A DNA stretch of 64,000 nucleotides. Source: JBMNMU01 sp050953505. GTDB taxonomy: Bacteria; Bacillota; Clostridia; Peptostreptococcales; Anaerovoracaceae. Below are positions 35,496 through 44,270 of the stretch, in pieces. A program made the position numbers and the translations under genes. The notes under the pieces were generated by a model. That model made no database searches. It had not been told where the DNA came from and saw only the letters and a list, made by a program, of their open reading frames with translations. Location: assembly GCA_050953505.1 (NCBI GenBank), contig JBMNMU010000001.1, forward strand, positions 372,001-436,000. Direction: 5' to 3'. The first letter of the stretch is position 1. Every line of letters starts with the position of its first letter.

Positions 35496-36215
35496 ATGGA
35501 AAAAGAGCAAACTCAAAAAAAGGTCAAAGGTAAGCTGTTTGGTTTGGGAGTAGGACCAGGGGATCCGGAGCTGATGACGTTAAAATGTGCTAGGCTAATC
35601 AAAGAATGTGAGATTATCGCCTATCCAGAGTCGGGAAAGGATGTAGCCACAGCCTTAGGAATAGCTAGGAGTGCCGTGCCTGAAATAGACCAAAAGAAAC
35701 TGCTTTCCGTCTCTATGCCAATGATTCGGGACGCTGATTTACTAGCGGAAAGCCATGACAAGGCGGCTGATAAAATAATAGAAAAATTAGAAGAAGGAAA
35801 GGATGTAGCATTTTTAACCTTGGGAGATCCTTCTATATACTCCACTTATATCTATGTTCACGACAGGGTATTAAATCAGGGTTATGATGCAGAAATCATA
35901 CCTGGAATCCCATCTTTTTGTGCAGTAGCTGCAAAATTAAATGAAGGCCTTACAGAGGCTCATGAAGCCCTTCATATTATCCCTGGATCCTACGAAGGAG
36001 TGAAAGAAGCGCTAGAATTAAAAGGAACACGGGTACTGATGAAAAGTGGGAAAGCCATTGCCGGAATAAAGAAGCTTATTATGGAGATGGAAAATCCGCC
36101 CCAGGCAAAAATGGTAGAACGCTGTGGGATGGAAGGGGAAAGGATTTTTTACAACTTAGAGGATATTGATGAAAAGGCAGGATATTTTTCTATTTTAGTA
36201 TTAAAAGACCAATAA
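35496..36215 (+). CDS. cbiL: Cobalt-factor II C20-methyltransferase
   Basis: SAM-dependent methyltransferase adding the C20 methyl group, 239 aa. It has a tetrapyrrole methylase fold with GLGVGPGDPELMTLKCARLI at the start, LTLGDPSIYSTYIYV and IPGIPSFCAVAA, all typical of CbiL/CobI. GAAAGG lies before the ATG. Given the anaerobic gene set, the substrate is expected to be cobalt-factor II rather than metal-free precorrin-2. Confidence 0.94.
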   Translation: MEKEQTQKKVKGKLFGLGVGPGDPELMTLKCARLIKECEIIAYPESGKDVATALGIARSAVPEIDQKKLLSVSMPMIRDADLLAESHDKAADKIIEKLEEGKDVAFLTLGDPSIYSTYIYVHDRVLNQGYDAEIIPGIPSFCAVAAKLNEGLTEAHEALHIIPGSYEGVKEALELKGTRVLMKSGKAIAGIKKLIMEMENPPQAKMVERCGMEGERIFYNLEDIDEKAGYFSILVLKDQ

Positions 36216-36233
36216 ATAAAGAAATGACTAAGG

Positions 36234-36264
36234 GTGACAATTAAGGTACGTCCCCTTTTGTCAC
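36234..36264 (+). repeat. Stem-loop element after cbiL (REP-like)
   Basis: GTGACAA with AAGG pairs with CCTT and TTGTCAC around a TACGTCC loop, then ACATATTTT. It may be a terminator or a dispersed palindromic repeat. It lies 18 bp after the cbiL stop. Confidence 0.5.
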
Positions 36265-36280
36265 ACATATTTTCGAGCGA

Positions 36281-36352
36281 AGTCATTGAATACGGTTGAA
36301 CTGGCTTGGAGGGGTTTTGTGCTACTGTCCGGTGAAATCGCAGCCAATGACT
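36281..36352 (+). other. Possible structured RNA in the cbiL-cbiF gap
   Basis: AGTCATTG (36281) pairs with CAATGACT (36345), with an inner GGCT/AGCC pairing, closing about 55 nt that includes GCTACTGTCCGGTGAAATCG. It resembles scattered pieces of a cobalamin leader but lacks a B12 box and has the pieces in the wrong order. Function unknown. Confidence 0.35.
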
Positions 36353-36394
36353 CCCCAGATGATATGTATGTAGTCAAAGAGAGGAAGGTTGGAG

Positions 36395-37150
36395 ATGATA
36401 CATTTTGTAGGTGCGGGTCCGGGTGGAGCGGATTTAATTACGGTAAGGGGTCAGAAGTTATTGATGGAGGCAGATTACATCATCTACGCAGGCTCCCTTG
36501 TGAACCCTGAGCATTTAAAAATCGCAAAGGAAGGCTGTAAGATTTATGACAGCGCAACCATGACCCTAGAAGAGGTTATCGCCGTTATGGAGGAAGCTGA
36601 GTCTGCAGGGAAGATGACAGTAAGGCTACATACAGGAGATCCTAGCATATACGGTGCTATTAGAGAGCAGATGGACCGGCTGGATCCATTAGGAATACCA
36701 TATGATGTTGTACCAGGAGTAAGCTCATTTTGTGGGGCAGCGGCCTCATTAAAAGCGGAATATACATTGCCGGAGGTTTCTCAGACTGTTATTATTACCA
36801 GAATGGCAGGAAGAACCCCGGTACCAGAGAAAGAGGAAATTTCACTCTTAGCGTCCCACCAAGCAACTATGGCAATTTTTCTAAGTACCAGCTTACTAGA
36901 GCCTTTGACAGAACGGCTTCTGATTGGCGGTTATAAAAAAGACACACCGGCGGCCATTGTGTATAAAGCCACATGGCCTGATGAAAAGATTTTTTATGGA
37001 ACAGTAGAAAGCTTACCAAGCATTGCAAAGGAAAATAATATTACAAAGACGGCGCTGATATTAGTAGGAGATTTTCTAGGCGCTGAATATGAGCGGTCCA
37101 AGCTTTATGATCCGTCCTTTACACATGAATTTAGAAAAGCTAAGGTATAG
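36395..37150 (+). CDS. cbiF: Cobalt-precorrin-4 C11-methyltransferase
   Basis: SAM-dependent methyltransferase, about 251 aa, with the tetrapyrrole methylase start MIHFVGAGPGGADLITVRGQ, IIYAGSLVNPEHL, LHTGDPSIYGAIREQ and VPGVSSFCGAAASL, diagnostic for CbiF/CobM. ATG 36395 is preferred to TTG 36389 because AGGAAGG is 6 bp before it. The gene sits between two gaps that contain stem-loops but remains on the cobalamin strand. Confidence 0.95.
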   Translation: MIHFVGAGPGGADLITVRGQKLLMEADYIIYAGSLVNPEHLKIAKEGCKIYDSATMTLEEVIAVMEEAESAGKMTVRLHTGDPSIYGAIREQMDRLDPLGIPYDVVPGVSSFCGAAASLKAEYTLPEVSQTVIITRMAGRTPVPEKEEISLLASHQATMAIFLSTSLLEPLTERLLIGGYKKDTPAAIVYKATWPDEKIFYGTVESLPSIAKENNITKTALILVGDFLGAEYERSKLYDPSFTHEFRKAKV

Positions 37151-37224
37151 GCAGGAAACGAAACAATTGATAAAAGGTATTTAAATTTGTTGAAAGAAAA
37201 AATAGTTGGAAAGTAGGCGAAAAC

Positions 37225-38511
37225 TTGTATATTACAATGGCTGGCATAGACCACAACAAAGCGACAATCGAATATCGAGAACTCTTTGCCTTTACAAAAG
37301 CTGGCAGCATAGAAGGGATGAAGCAGCTAAAAAAAGAATATCCAATCCAGGGTTGCATCATTTTATCTACCTGTAACCGTACAGAGCTTTGGATTAGCTA
37401 TGACCAGGAAAGTGTTTTAGCAAACTCCTTTGGAGAAAAACTTTCAACCTTCAAGATGCTGTGTAGGCTGAAGGGGCTTGATCCTGACTCCTATAAAGAA
37501 TTCGCATTGGAAAGACAGGATGAAGAAGCAATTTCCCACTTGATGAAGCTTGCTTGTGGACTAGAATCAAAAATATTCGGCGAGGATCAGATCATTTCTC
37601 AGGTAAGAGAAGCCTTGATCATTGCAAGACGTAATCAGTGTACGGACATTGTCTTAGAGAAGGTATTTCAAACTGCTATCAGGGCAGCAAAACAGGTAAA
37701 ATCACAAGTACCTCTTGTTATCGCAGATAATTCAGCAGCCCTGCAAGCCGTGGCTCTCCTAAGAAAAAAACTGAGTAGTCTTCAGGATGTTCCCTGTATG
37801 GTCATTGGAAACGGGCAGATAGGCAAATTAACCGCTACGGAGCTATTAAAACACGGGGCTAAGGTGAAAATGACCCTGCGGAAGAAAATTCATGGCAACG
37901 AGGTAAAAAGCTCCATTATACCGCCTGGTTGTACAATGATTCCTTATGAGAATAGGGTACAGGAATTGCCTACAGTGGAGGTTGTCATCAGTGCCACTCG
38001 AAGCCCTCACTTTACTTTGAAGAGGGATGAGGTGGAAGGCTTCTTAGATAATTCCATGAAGCCTATGATTTTTATAGACCTGGCAGTGCCTAGAGACATT
38101 GATCCTGAAATATCACAATGTAATCAAGCCTTAGTATTCGATATGGACCATTTGGGGATAGAAAGCTACCAGGAAAGCAATAGGCAAAGTATAGGTGCGT
38201 CCATAAAGATTTTGGAGGAGCATCTTTCGGAGCTAAAACAGTGGTTTAGTTTTAGGGAGATGGTCTCTCCTATCCATGAAATTATTCGAGCTTTCGAAGA
38301 GGATGTATTTGGCCGTATAACCAATCCGGTAAAGCATATGCAGCTAAAGGAAGAGGATAAAGAGCAACTTATGAAAGCTATGGAGAAAGTAGTGGGAAAA
38401 TCAATGGGAAAGATTCTCTTTGGCTTGAAAGACACCTTAAGGGAACCTTTATGGCAGGAATGCCTAGAAGCTATACATAAATCAGCAATGAAGGATACGA
38501 TAAAGTATTAG
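37225..38511 (+). CDS. hemA: Glutamyl-tRNA reductase
   Basis: First enzyme of C5 tetrapyrrole synthesis, reducing glutamyl-tRNA to glutamate-1-semialdehyde, 428 aa. The catalytic cysteine is in ILSTCNRTELW (near residue 50). GLESKIFGEDQIISQV is the family signature, and the NADPH-binding domain has VIGNGQIGKLTA. A C-terminal dimerisation helix follows. The start is TTG, chosen because MYITMAGIDHNKA aligns with the usual first strand; an ATG four codons later is possible. It feeds uroporphyrinogen III for corrin synthesis together with hemL, hemB, hemC and hemD in this operon. Confidence 0.95.
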   Translation: MYITMAGIDHNKATIEYRELFAFTKAGSIEGMKQLKKEYPIQGCIILSTCNRTELWISYDQESVLANSFGEKLSTFKMLCRLKGLDPDSYKEFALERQDEEAISHLMKLACGLESKIFGEDQIISQVREALIIARRNQCTDIVLEKVFQTAIRAAKQVKSQVPLVIADNSAALQAVALLRKKLSSLQDVPCMVIGNGQIGKLTATELLKHGAKVKMTLRKKIHGNEVKSSIIPPGCTMIPYENRVQELPTVEVVISATRSPHFTLKRDEVEGFLDNSMKPMIFIDLAVPRDIDPEISQCNQALVFDMDHLGIESYQESNRQSIGASIKILEEHLSELKQWFSFREMVSPIHEIIRAFEEDVFGRITNPVKHMQLKEEDKEQLMKAMEKVVGKSMGKILFGLKDTLREPLWQECLEAIHKSAMKDTIKY

Positions 38512-38572
38512 TACATAAATTCTGACTGCAGCGCACTAAAGCAAAAGGCAGAATGTTATATGAGGGGGTTGC

Positions 38573-39301
38573 ATGAAAATATATGTAGTGGGCCTTGGGC
38601 CCGGGGAATTAAGACAAATGACGAAAAGGGCATATGAGGCCCTTGAAGAATGTCAGGTTATTGCAGGTTATGATGTTTATATTGACCTGATTAGAGAAGA
38701 ATTTAACCATAAGGAGCTTGTTTCTACTCCTATGAAAAAAGAGGTGGATCGCTGTCACATTGTTTTACAGGAGGCCATGAAAGGAAAAACTGTAGCAATG
38801 ATATGCAGCGGCGATGCAGGTATTTATGGCATGGCTGGCTTGATTTACGAAGTCGCGCAGCAGTATGATCCTGTGGAAATAGAAATCGTTCCTGGTATAA
38901 CAGCAGCAAGCAGCGGTGCGGCAGTATTAGGTGCTCCCTTGATACATGATTTTGCAGTGATTAGCCTTAGTGACCTGCTAACTCCTTGGGAATTGATTGA
39001 AAAGAGGCTTGAATGTGCAGCTATGGCGGATTTTGTTATATGTCTATATAATCCTTCAAGCAAAAAAAGACGAGACTACCTTGCTAAGGCTTGTGATATT
39101 GTTTTAAAGCACAGGAAGGAAGATACAAAGTGTGGTATTGCCCAAAATATTGGCAGAGAAGGAGAGCAGGGCAAGGTTCTAGATCTTATCCAATTGAGAG
39201 ATACAGAAGTAGACATGTTTACAACAGTTTTTATCGGCAACTCCAACACCAAGGAAATTGGAGGAAAACTTGTCACGCCGAGAGGATATAAAAATGTTTA
39301 A
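38573..39301 (+). CDS. cbiH: Cobalt-precorrin-3 C17-methyltransferase
   Basis: Ring-contracting methyltransferase of the anaerobic pathway, 242 aa. Visible: MKIYVVGLGPGELRQMTKRA, VIAGYDVYIDLI, CSGDAGIYGMAGLIYE, EIVPGITAASSGAAVLGAPL and FVICLYNPSSKKRRDYL, all typical of CbiH/CobJ. GAGGGGG lies before ATG. The last 8 bp overlap the next gene. A weak ATTCTG/CAGAAT hairpin lies in the gap after hemA. Confidence 0.95.
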   Translation: MKIYVVGLGPGELRQMTKRAYEALEECQVIAGYDVYIDLIREEFNHKELVSTPMKKEVDRCHIVLQEAMKGKTVAMICSGDAGIYGMAGLIYEVAQQYDPVEIEIVPGITAASSGAAVLGAPLIHDFAVISLSDLLTPWELIEKRLECAAMADFVICLYNPSSKKRRDYLAKACDIVLKHRKEDTKCGIAQNIGREGEQGKVLDLIQLRDTEVDMFTTVFIGNSNTKEIGGKLVTPRGYKNV

Positions 39302-40595
39302 AATTCTGATTTTTGGAGGAACCACAGAAGGACGAATTCTTATAGATACCCTTGCGAGGGATGGGGCAGAAAAGAATCTCACTGTATTTGTCAGCGTTGC
39401 CACAGACTATGGTAAGGAGCTGATTGCTGAAGCAGAAGGCAAGATCAACATCCTTTCCGGAAGACTATCAGAGCAAGACATGGCTAGTCTTATGAAAGAA
39501 CAGAAATTTGATTGTGTCATCGATGCTACTCATCCTTATGCCACAGTGGTCAGTGAAAATATTCAATCAGCCTGTGGGAAAAGCCATTGTGAATATATAA
39601 GGGTGGTTAGAGAACGTGCTAAGAATGGAGAACATTGCATTGTATTCAACAGCCATGAAGAAGTGGTAGACTATTTAAATCAGCGAGAAGGAAAGGCCTT
39701 ACTCACAATTGGTAGTAAGGAGCTAAAAAAATACTTAGGAGTTCGTAGTTTTGAGGACAGGATTTTTCCACGAGTACTCCCTATGCCAGATGTAGTGAAA
39801 AGCTGCTACGAGATGGGGTTTACGGGAAAACAGTTGATATGTATGCAAGGGCCCTTTTCCATGGAAATGAATCTGGCTTTAATGGCACAGGTAGGTGCCC
39901 AATATATGGTAACAAAAGACTCTGGGGATTATGGGGGCTTCATGGATAAATACCGGGCGGCAGAAAAAATGGGTGTTCCATTATTGGTGATCGGGCGAAG
40001 CACTCATGAGGAGGGCTATTCACTTAGCGGTACCATCGCATATCTAAGAAAAAAAACAGGAATCCTCTTCAAATCCATTGATATTCCAAAGCCTAGGGAG
40101 AATCCTGGGCAAGATCTTGGGCAATGGTTTCCTTTCTTTATCAATATTTCTGACAAAAAGGTTGTGGTCATCGGCGGAGGCAAAATTGCTTTACGACGGA
40201 TTTTAACCTTGATGAATTTTCGGTGCAGGGTGAAGGTGGTTTCCATAGATGCATTACCAGAGGTGGCAGAATTAGCTGATAGAGGAAGGCTGGAGTTAGA
40301 GAAAAAGGCCTTTGAGGACACAGATGTGGAGGGTGCCCATTATGTACTGGCGGCAACGAACAGCCATGAGGTGAATATGCAGATTTATGAGGCTTGCAAA
40401 AGCCGAAGTATTTCCGTTAATGTAGCAAGCGATAAAGAAAAAAGTGACTTTTATTTTCCGGGAATTATTCGAAAAAATGGCATAACAGCTGGGGTTACTG
40501 CTGACGGAAAGAATCATAAGCTAGCAAAGTCAGCAACAGCCGCCATTAGGGAATGCTTGGACTTAAGATTTAAGGAGGATGGAGAGGATGAATAA
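39294..40595 (+). CDS. Fused cobalt-precorrin-6A reductase and precorrin-2 dehydrogenase
   Basis: Two-domain protein of about 433 aa. Residues 1 to about 255 are CbiJ/CobK, the NADPH-dependent reductase (FKILIFGGTTEGRILIDTLA, DCVIDATHPYA, MQGPFSMEMNLALMAQ, VTKDSGDYGG). Residues about 275-433 are a CysG-N/SirC precorrin-2 dehydrogenase (VVVIGGGKIALRRILTL, VLAATNSHEVNMQIYEACK), which makes the sirohydrochlorin needed by CbiK. ATG 39294 is chosen because GAGAGGAT lies upstream and the fold starts at MFKILIF. It overlaps both neighbours. No other SirC is in the window, so this fusion probably supplies both steps. Confidence 0.9.
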   Translation: MFKILIFGGTTEGRILIDTLARDGAEKNLTVFVSVATDYGKELIAEAEGKINILSGRLSEQDMASLMKEQKFDCVIDATHPYATVVSENIQSACGKSHCEYIRVVRERAKNGEHCIVFNSHEEVVDYLNQREGKALLTIGSKELKKYLGVRSFEDRIFPRVLPMPDVVKSCYEMGFTGKQLICMQGPFSMEMNLALMAQVGAQYMVTKDSGDYGGFMDKYRAAEKMGVPLLVIGRSTHEEGYSLSGTIAYLRKKTGILFKSIDIPKPRENPGQDLGQWFPFFINISDKKVVVIGGGKIALRRILTLMNFRCRVKVVSIDALPEVAELADRGRLELEKKAFEDTDVEGAHYVLAATNSHEVNMQIYEACKSRSISVNVASDKEKSDFYFPGIIRKNGITAGVTADGKNHKLAKSATAAIRECLDLRFKEDGEDE

Positions 40596-41487
40596 ACGGC
40601 TGATTAAGATTGGAAGTAGAGAAAGTAAGCTAGCGGTGACACAATCCAAGCTTGTTATGGATTTAATTCAAAAAAAATATCCATCCTATCAGCTAGAGCT
40701 GGTTACCATGAAGACAACGGGTGATATTATCCTAGACCGGACCCTAGATAAAATAGGGGGCAAGGGTCTCTTTGTTAAGGAGCTAGACCAAGCTTTGCGT
40801 GATGGTAGAATTGACTTGGCAGTACATAGTTTAAAGGATATGCCTATGGAAACACCTGAAGACCTGCCTTTGTTAGCTTTTTCAAAACGGGAGGACCCTA
40901 GGGATGTATTGGTTTTGCCAGAAGGAAGCAGTCAGATGGATAAAAATAAACCTATAGGGTGTTCCAGCGCAAGAAGAACCTTGCAGCTAAGGGCTCTTTA
41001 TGAAGATGTCCCCGTGTCTAGTGTCAGAGGAAATGTGCTCACCAGGCTTGCTAAACTAGATCGGGGAGAATATGGTGCTCTAGTTCTTGCTGCAGCAGGA
41101 TTAAGGCGCTTAGGATTACAAAACAGAATCAGCAGAATATTTGAGCCGGATGAAATGATTCCGTCAGCAGGGCAAGGTACCCTGGTCATTCAAGGAAGGC
41201 TAGGTGAGAATTACGATTATTTAGATGCAGTCCATGATGAAGTGGCAGCAATGGAATCCATGGCAGAAAGAGCCTTCGTCAGGACTTTGGATGGAGGATG
41301 CAGTTCTCCTATAGCCGCTTTTGCTAAGGTCCATGAAGATGAAATCAAGCTGCGAGGCTTATATTACGATGAAGATACAAAACAATATGTAATCAGCGAA
41401 ATACAAGGGCCAGCTCGCGACGGAGAAGCTTTGGGCCACAAACTGGCTTTACAGCTAAAAGCAGAGGTGAGTAATAATGGGAGATAA
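40588..41487 (+). CDS. hemC: Porphobilinogen deaminase (hydroxymethylbilane synthase)
   Basis: Polymerises four porphobilinogens into hydroxymethylbilane, about 299 aa. IKIGSRESKLAVTQSKLV opens domain 1. KELDQALRDGRIDLAVHSLKD follows. The dipyrromethane cofactor cysteine is in FVRTLDGGCSSPIAAFA (near residue 240). ATG 40588 follows AAGGAGG by 9 bp; an ATG at 40579 is closer to the site and less likely. It overlaps the CbiJ-SirC stop and the following cobA-hemD start. Confidence 0.96.
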   Translation: MNKRLIKIGSRESKLAVTQSKLVMDLIQKKYPSYQLELVTMKTTGDIILDRTLDKIGGKGLFVKELDQALRDGRIDLAVHSLKDMPMETPEDLPLLAFSKREDPRDVLVLPEGSSQMDKNKPIGCSSARRTLQLRALYEDVPVSSVRGNVLTRLAKLDRGEYGALVLAAAGLRRLGLQNRISRIFEPDEMIPSAGQGTLVIQGRLGENYDYLDAVHDEVAAMESMAERAFVRTLDGGCSSPIAAFAKVHEDEIKLRGLYYDEDTKQYVISEIQGPARDGEALGHKLALQLKAEVSNNGR

Positions 41488-43042
41488 TAAAAAAACATCA
41501 AGCCCACTGGGAAAGGTTTGGCTAGTGGGAGCTGGGCCTTCGGACCTGGGACTATTCACCTTGAAAGGGAAAAGGGTTTTAGAGCAGGCGGATGTAGTGG
41601 TTTATGATAAGTTAGTAGGGCAGGGAATTCTAAGCCTTATGCCAAGGGATGCCAAGAAAATTAACGTAGGCAAGGTTGCCGGAAATCATCCTGTTCCTCA
41701 AGAGGAGATTAACAAAATTCTCTTAAGGGAAGCCCAGGAAGGAAATCGAGTGGTCAGATTAAAGGGGGGAGATCCCTTCCTCTTTGGGCGAGGCGGAGAA
41801 GAGCTAGAGCTTCTTACCGAGTATGGCATCCCCTTTGAAATAGTTCCCGGCGTAACCTCAGCCATATCAGTTCCTGCATATAACGGTATCCCTGTGACTC
41901 ATCGAGACTTTTGCTCTTCTCTTCATATTATTACTGGGCATACAAAAAAATCCGCGTCGGCAGACATTGATTATCAATCCTTGGTAAAGCTTAATGGTAC
42001 TTTGGTCTTTTTAATGGGGGTAGCCGCAATGCCCTCCATTTGTCAGGGACTCATGGAAGCAGGAATGGATCCTGATATGCCTGCAGCGGTATTAGAAAGG
42101 GGAACCACCCCTCACCAAAGGAGAGTCGTTTCCACCTTAAAGGATTTGGTGGGCGAATCCAATAAAGCCAGGATACAAACACCAGCCATCATTGTAGTTG
42201 GCAAGGTTTGTAGTCTTGCAGAGCACTTTCACTGGGTAGAGGATAGGCCCCTTGGCCATTTGAAGGTTCTTATTACAAGACCAAAGGATAGAGGGTCTAC
42301 CTTAACAGCAAAGCTTCAGGAGTTGGGGGCAGAAGTCTTGGAAGCACCAGCTTTGGAGACGGATATGATCGAAAATGATCCGCAGATTGAAGAAGAGCTA
42401 GAAAGATTACAAGATTACCAATGGCTTGCTTTTACAAGCCCTTATGGAGTAAAAGCATTTTTCCAAAAACTTGGGGAGATGAAAAAGGATATCCGTGATT
42501 TAAAAGGGTTAAAGATAGCAGCAGTAGGGCAAACAACCAGGAAGGCCATTGAAGAACGGGGAATTATGGTAGATCTTATGCCTAAGGAATACTACGGCGC
42601 TGCCCTGGGAGAGGCTCTGGCTGAGAGGATTCTTGAAGAAGAGAAAAGGGATACTGGCGGCGGGCAAAGTGATTTAAGAAGGCAAAGGATTTTAATTCCT
42701 CGGGCTAAAATTGGTACACAAGAAATAATTCTACCATTAGAAAAAGCTGGTATTTCATATAAAGATTTACCCATATACAACACGCAGGATGTTTCCTATG
42801 ATGACCTCATCTGGTATGATGAAACAGTAGATTACGTAGCATTTACCAGCGCCTCCACAGTGAAAGGGTTTATTAAGCAAAATCCGGATGCAGACTATAG
42901 CCAAGTAAAGGCCATTTGCATAGGAAGACAGACGGTAAAAGAAGCTGAAAAATATGGTATGAAGATTTTTATGGCCAAAGAGCCGTCCATTGATAGCATG
43001 GTAGAATGCTTGATGGAGCTAGAAGGCTTTAACCGTGTTTGA
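41477..43042 (+). CDS. cobA-hemD: Fused uroporphyrinogen-III methyltransferase and uroporphyrinogen-III synthase
   Basis: 521-aa bifunctional enzyme. The N-terminal SUMT domain (about residues 10-250) converts uroporphyrinogen III to precorrin-2: VWLVGAGPSDLGLFTLKGK, VVRLKGGDPFLFGRGGEE, VPGVTSAISVPAYNGIPVTHRD. The C-terminal HemD domain (about 262-521) closes hydroxymethylbilane to uroporphyrinogen III (VLITRPKDRGSTLTAKLQE, WLAFTSPYGVKAFF, YVAFTSASTVKGF). This fusion is common in Clostridia. It overlaps hemC by 11 bp. Confidence 0.96.
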   Translation: MGDNKKTSSPLGKVWLVGAGPSDLGLFTLKGKRVLEQADVVVYDKLVGQGILSLMPRDAKKINVGKVAGNHPVPQEEINKILLREAQEGNRVVRLKGGDPFLFGRGGEELELLTEYGIPFEIVPGVTSAISVPAYNGIPVTHRDFCSSLHIITGHTKKSASADIDYQSLVKLNGTLVFLMGVAAMPSICQGLMEAGMDPDMPAAVLERGTTPHQRRVVSTLKDLVGESNKARIQTPAIIVVGKVCSLAEHFHWVEDRPLGHLKVLITRPKDRGSTLTAKLQELGAEVLEAPALETDMIENDPQIEEELERLQDYQWLAFTSPYGVKAFFQKLGEMKKDIRDLKGLKIAAVGQTTRKAIEERGIMVDLMPKEYYGAALGEALAERILEEEKRDTGGGQSDLRRQRILIPRAKIGTQEIILPLEKAGISYKDLPIYNTQDVSYDDLIWYDETVDYVAFTSASTVKGFIKQNPDADYSQVKAICIGRQTVKEAEKYGMKIFMAKEPSIDSMVECLMELEGFNRV

Positions 43043-43161
43043 CAGGCTGTTATATGCTGCTAGATTTCAGTAGAGAGCTTATCTAGTATATGCAAAACCT
43101 CTTAAACAGCAGATTTCAACTACAGCTAATATTGATATATAGAAAGAATAGGAGTAGGGTG

Positions 43162-44148
43162 ATGATTGTAGCTTTTTTAAATGATAGATTGATTTTGTTT
43201 ATGGTTGTACTGACCGTAGGCTTTCTTTTAGACCTGCTCCTTGGAGATCCGCGTTGGCTGCCCCATCCTATTTGCTTTATTGGAAACATGATTTCCCAAG
43301 GAGAAAGGATTATTCGCAGAATTATACCCAAGACTTCTAGGGGAGAGTTTGTAGGGGGCTTCCTTTTAGCTTGCTTTATTATGCTGATTTCTGTGGCGAT
43401 ACCTTTTGCCCTATTGCTGCTGGTCGGTAAAATACATATTTTATTACAGGCTGCGATAGAAGCTTTTATGTGCTACCAAATTCTTGCCACTCGCTCATTG
43501 AAAACGGAAAGCATGAGGGTTTATAAGGAGCTTCAGAAGGAGGATATTACTAGCGCACGAAAAGCGGTATCTATGATTGTAGGAAGGGACGTAGAAGGGC
43601 TTAACCAGGAGGGAATTGTAAAGGCAACAGTGGAGACCGTGGCTGAAAATACTGCAGATGGTGTAGTGGCTCCGTTGATTTTTATGGCTATTGGCGGTGC
43701 TCCTTTAGGATTTTTATATAAATCTATCAACACCATGGATTCTATGATCGGATATAAAAATGAAAAATATATGAATTTTGGGACCTTTGCAGCAAAGCTG
43801 GATGATGTGGCCAATTATTTGCCCGCAAGGGTTTCGGCAATTCTCATGATTGTGGCTGCAGCAATTTTAAGGCTTGATTACAAAAATGCGTACAAGATTT
43901 TTAGAAGAGACCGGTTTAATCACGCAAGTCCCAATAGTGCCCAAACGGAATCAGTATGTGCAGGCGCATTACAGATTCAGCTTGCAGGGGATGCATTTTA
44001 TTTTGGAAAGCTTCATAAGAAAAAAACTATTGGCGACAGCATAAGGCCCATTGAAGCCCAGGACATTGTAAAGGCCAACCAGTTACTTTACGGTACGGCG
44101 ATTCTTTGCCTAGTCCTTTGCCTTCTGGTTATGGGAATTATAATTTAG
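43162..44148 (+). CDS. cbiB: Adenosylcobinamide-phosphate synthase CbiB
   Basis: Membrane enzyme attaching aminopropanol (phosphate) to adenosylcobyric acid, about 328 aa. FLLDLLLGDPRWLPHPICFIG is the family start. VETVAENTADGVVAPLIF and the HASPNSAQTESVCAGAL segment are conserved. Several membrane helices are present. ATG 43162 is chosen because GGAGTAGGG precedes it; the longer frame from 43090 adds a non-conserved basic stretch. Confidence 0.94.
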   Translation: MIVAFLNDRLILFMVVLTVGFLLDLLLGDPRWLPHPICFIGNMISQGERIIRRIIPKTSRGEFVGGFLLACFIMLISVAIPFALLLLVGKIHILLQAAIEAFMCYQILATRSLKTESMRVYKELQKEDITSARKAVSMIVGRDVEGLNQEGIVKATVETVAENTADGVVAPLIFMAIGGAPLGFLYKSINTMDSMIGYKNEKYMNFGTFAAKLDDVANYLPARVSAILMIVAAAILRLDYKNAYKIFRRDRFNHASPNSAQTESVCAGALQIQLAGDAFYFGKLHKKKTIGDSIRPIEAQDIVKANQLLYGTAILCLVLCLLVMGIII

Positions 44149-44185
44149 TGTAAAAAGAAAATGCCTGTTTGTCTGCATTTCTATA

Positions 44186-44235
44186 GGTGTGGTGGAAGAT
44201 GCTAGATGGATTTCCACACCCACCCGATGGGTTTT
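44186..44235 (+). terminator. Stem-loops after cbiB
   Basis: GGTGTGG with GGAA pairs with TTCC and ACACC (44212-44220), followed by a small ACCC/GGGT hairpin and TTTTGGTTT. It is a possible partial terminator inside the operon. Confidence 0.4.
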
Positions 44236-44270
44236 GGTTTAGTGTCATATGATAGTTTTAAAGGAGTAAC

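Noticed and set aside
36310..36352. Second cobalamin riboswitch before cbiF
   Set aside because: GCTACTGT and GGTGAAAT occur in the wrong order and no B12 box GCCAG...ACCTGCC follows; reported only as a possible structured RNA.
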